From Anaeramoeba ignava (lineage: Eukaryota > Metamonada > Anaeramoebidae), in assembly GCA_028826165.1 (NCBI GenBank), contig JAPDFW010000095.1, forward strand, positions 26,001 to 90,000: a stretch of DNA of 64,000 nt, in the 5' to 3' direction. Positions 61,001 to 64,000 of this stretch are shown here, one piece after another; the first letter of the stretch is position 1, and each line of letters starts with the position of its first letter. A program made the translations under genes and the position numbers. The notes under the pieces are model-generated. The model was not told the DNA's origin. It saw nothing but the letters and a program-made list of their open reading frames with translations, and searched no databases.

Positions 61001-62171
61001 CGGCAATATAAAAAACGAGCATTATTATGAGGTGCTTATTTTTTATTATAATGCTCTTTTTTGTAATGACAAAAAAATCCATCTCAGAAAAAATCAAGTC
61101 TTGGTTCATTCTTTGATCAAATGCTTATTACTTCACAAACTTCCTGCAAAAGAGAAGATATTTGATTCAACAAACTCTTATCCTCAAAAGGATTCTCTGC
61201 TGATTAAATGGGTTCATGATCAAGAAATTGAGGATTTGGTTTTTAGTAATAAATATCATTTCAATTTCAACGGAAAATTGCATCATTTATTACTTCATTT
61301 TTCATTATCAAAAATCAGACAAATGTTCCAGAAATTTGGATATTTCAAAGGTTTAATTCGTCTGTATCTTTTTGAACACAATTATATTGAAGCTGAGAAA
61401 ATCTCACTTTTTTCAAATGATTTGGAAACTTTATCAAAAATTATTGGAAAGCATTATTTGCATAACAATTTCCAAGATATCCATAAATTACTTAATGATT
61501 TCCCGTTATTTTCAAGTAAAAATCCCGAATCACAAAATTTATCAAATTCTGTTGTTTTAGAGCTTATGAAACATGTTAGTTCTTTTATTATTTTGGATAT
61601 TCTCCAAGAATCACCTGATTTTACAAATAATCTTCAACCTATAATTTTCCAAAAAATTCTTTCACAAGCAAAATTATTATTTGAACAAAGAAAAGTTTTA
61701 TACAACTTGATTCAAATCTCTTCAGAACATATTTGGACAATCCAAACAAATACAATTTGCTCACAAATTTCACGAGTTAAAGATTTAGAATTAATGTTAT
61801 CAAAATCGAAAATTGACTATCAAAATCAAATTGAAAAAATGAAAACAGATTCAAATATAAATTCAAATGAAAATCAAAATCAAAATCAAAATCAAAATCA
61901 AAATCAAAAACAAGGAAAACAATTGATAGAATTACAACAAATGGTTGATGGTCATCAATTTCCTGTTAAAGAAAGTTTTTTAAGTTCAAGAGATCATTGG
62001 GGAAGAATTGTTAATGTTGGTTCAAGTGTTTTATGTCCTGTTTGTCAACTTCCTATTCTTCCAAAAAGTGGAACTGATATTATTGTTTTCAAATGTGGTC
62101 ATGTTTATCATAAAGGTTGTGTTCATGATTCTTGTGTTATTTGCTTTACTCAAAATTATTCTTTTTTTTAA
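58032..62171 (+). CDS. HPS5/TECPR2-like WD40 trafficking protein with C-terminal RING-like finger
   Basis: Three open segments (58032-about 59425, about 59425-about 60650, about 60650-62171) form one gene with two compensating one-base frame changes. The N-terminus is a WD40 propeller: IGTNTGSVFYYSRK, AITSLVWSDSSQYLYYGDEK, IVQMDFSQDNLLVSS, then GAFGACFSAN...IASRPGYRVWVADK, the block shared by HPS5 and TECPR2. A long Glu/Lys/Arg coiled coil and a Ser/Gln-rich linker follow. The C-terminal half is helical (YFKGLIRLYLFEHNYIEAEK) and ends in a zinc finger, CPVC...FKCGHVYHKGC...CVIC. HPS5 is a BLOC-2 subunit in lysosome-related organelle traffic; the RING-like end and lack of TECPR repeats favour it over TECPR2. 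In the coiled coil the better frame from 59425 reads KQEREERERREREERQKQEK. Confidence 0.6.
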
Positions 62172-62358
62172 TATTTGAAAGAAGATTTCAAAAAAAGTCA
62201 AAAATTTAATTCAATAAAAAAAAACAAAATTTTGAATTTTGAATTTTGAATTTTTTAATTTGAATTTGGATTAAAAAGAAAATAAAAGAAGAATTTGAAT
62301 TAAAAAAGAATTTGAATTAAAAAGAAAAAAGAAGAATTTGAATTAAAAAAGGGAAAAT
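62172..62358. other. Convergent spacer, no gene seen
   Basis: AT-rich, with AATTTGAATTAAAAAG repeats at 62250-62350, between the 3' ends of the HPS5-like gene and the BTB-BACK gene. Confidence 0.7.
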
Positions 62359-64000
62359 TTAATCCCAATTTTTTAATATCTCTTTTGTTAATTTTTTGAT
62401 ATCTTTATCTTTATCATTTTGTTTTTGAATTTCATTCACTTTGTTTTTTAAATCTAATTTTCCTGCTTCTAAAATTTATTTTAAAAAAATTATTTTAAAA
62501 AAATTTAATTTAAAAATTTAATTTATAAAAAAATTTCAAACCTTCTTTTGAAACTTTGAAAATCTCAAACAACTTCAAAATTGCAACTTGGGTTGTATTC
62601 TGTTCTTCTGGTGATAAAGTTTTAGCACAAAAATCAATTAATTCTGTTCTTTTTTTTTGATCTAAATCTAAAAAGAATTTCAATCAAAACAAATATTTTT
62701 TTTATTATTATTAAATTTTAATTTAAACTTTAATTTAAATTTTTTTTTACTTGGATCTTTTGTAAAAATCTTAACTAAAGCTTCTAAACCAGGATCATAA
62801 ATTTCATTATTCTTTTCTGATTCTTTAATTGCTGTTAATATTCTGTCAATTCCCTTTTCTCCAATTTCCTTAATTTTATCTTTAAATTAAAATTTTGAAA
62901 ATTTTATTTTTAAATAGATTGAAAAATTTTTTTTGTTTTAAAAACCTTCTTGATTTGAATAAAAATTTAATAAGAAACATCCATTTTTTTGAATTGATAT
63001 AGTTTTTGGAAAAGATTCCATTGAATCTAAAATCTTGGAAATTGAAATATCTCTTTCTTCTTTTTCTAATAAAATTATTATTATAAATTTTTAAATTTTT
63101 AAATTTTCAAATTTTTAAATTTTCAAATCTACTTTCATCTTTGTTTTCCTTATTTAATCTAACTCCCTTCAAAAGCTTTTTTACTTCATTTTCTTCTCCT
63201 TTTTGAGGATCTTGATTATTTTCCAAATTTTCTTTTGGTTTTTCCATCGTTTTTTTATCATCTTTAATATTTTTAATTTCATTTTGGATCTTCTCAAGTT
63301 CAGTTTTCAATTTTTCTTCTTGTTGTTCAAGACCTGAAAGTTTCGTTGTCATCTCAGTAATCTTTTTTTCATTTTCCTTAATTTTTGTGTTTTTTTCATT
63401 CTCAAAAAATTCCATAACAACATTCATTGGAAAATAAGAAAGTCTTTTCAGTTCTTTAATTTGACTGTCTGAAATTGTTTTCAAATTCTTTAACTTGGTC
63501 CAAAATATCGAGGATTAATTTTCCATATGAAATTCGAATTTCTGGATTCATTGTTTGCTGTTGTTTTTTGTATTGCATTTCTTGACTTTTTTCATTTTTA
63601 CTCAACCATATTGTAATCATTTTAATCAAAGATTTTTCATATGTTTTTTCAGTGCTATATCCAAGTAATTCAATCAAAGAAATCAACTCTTCTTGAGTTA
63701 ATGTTGGGACTTTTTTTCCGAAATTTTCCCTGTCTTCATAAATTAATTTGGCACAAACTGGATCGAAGTCTCTTAAACTGATTGTTTTTAATTTCAAATA
63801 ATAATTGAATGCATTATCTTTATTTAAATTTTCTTGAATTTTCAATTCGATTTTTTCTTTAACAGTTTCCAATCCAAGTTGATCAGCAAAATCATACATT
63901 TTTTCGAAATTATTCATGTCAATATCAATGTGAAAATTGTAAAGGAATTGAATAATTGGTTCAACAATTTCTGGTTCAAAATCTCCAAATGAAATTTCAT
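62359..64000 (-). CDS. BTB-BACK protein with coiled coil and armadillo-like repeats, 5' end missing
   Basis: The gene enters from the right edge. The first visible exon (64000 to 63133) encodes the end of a BTB fold (EPEIVEPIIQFLYNFHIDID, FADQLGLETVKEKI), a BACK-like helical region and a Glu/Lys coiled coil. Then come exons 63065-62946, 62879-62751, 62667-62542 and 62468-62359, all GT-AG with matching phases. Exon 63065 carries an armadillo-like unit (SKILDSMESFPKTISIQKNG); the next has EKGIDRILTAIKESEKN and EALVKIF. The tail is Lys-rich, ending ILKNWD. One frame change at about 63460-63475 (VKEFENNF versus MKTISDSQIKEL) has no intron and looks like a one-base indel. A cullin-3 adaptor role is inference. 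This is the sixth BTB gene or pseudogene in the window. Confidence 0.7.

Overview
The window looks like nuclear DNA from a very AT-rich, compact protist genome. Genes carry spliceosomal introns (mostly GT-AG), and TAA, TAG and TGA all serve as stops, so this is not a ciliate-type code. Coding ends are strongly A/T biased. RCC1-BTB, BTB-ankyrin and Asn/Glu/Gln-rich proteins are abundant. My best guess is a metamonad-like amoeba such as Anaeramoeba; that is inference from overall character, not from a marker gene. Intergenic gaps are often only 75-250 bp, and nearly every start codon is preceded by an A-tract/T-tract junction and a TTTTTCATTTTT-like element.

Layout. 1-1517: 3' part of an RPAP2/RTR1-type RNA polymerase II CTD phosphatase. 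1587-3156 (-): MTMR14-like phosphoinositide phosphatase. 4264-8891 (+): SMCR8-like DENN protein split by about 2.1 kb of hexanucleotide repeat. 8972-10669 (-) and 10756-12680 (+): divergent RCC1-BTB and ankyrin-BTB genes. 12775-14457 (-): RING-H2 ubiquitin ligase in four exons. 14689-16807 (-): small secreted protein in five exons. 16885-22928 (+): a seven-transmembrane (7TM) gene whose third intron holds a roughly 3.5 kb element encoding a DDE-like transposase joined to a ubiquitin-specific protease. 23161-36249 (-): seven further 7TM genes in tandem. 36340-36897 (+): Alba protein. 37127-46368 (+): GCN1. 46646-50275 (+): cytosolic-type cysteinyl-tRNA synthetase with a probable AT-AC intron. 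50362-57990 (+): three RCC1-BTB copies (one broken) around a divergent actin. 58032-62171 (+): HPS5/TECPR2-like WD40 protein with a C-terminal RING-like finger. 62359-64000 (-): partial BTB-BACK-armadillo gene.

Most genes are absent from any single open frame because they are cut by introns. I rebuilt them from protein similarity, GT-AG sites and reading phase. In the 7TM family every exon length and phase agrees across eight copies, which strongly supports those models.

Functional themes are translation control (GCN1, CysRS), membrane trafficking and autophagy (SMCR8, MTMR14, HPS5-like), ubiquitin biology (RING-H2, BTB adaptors, a mobile USP) and a sensory-like 7TM array. The most distinctive physical feature is that introns and spacers are filled with simple tandem repeats, usually a different unit in each one.
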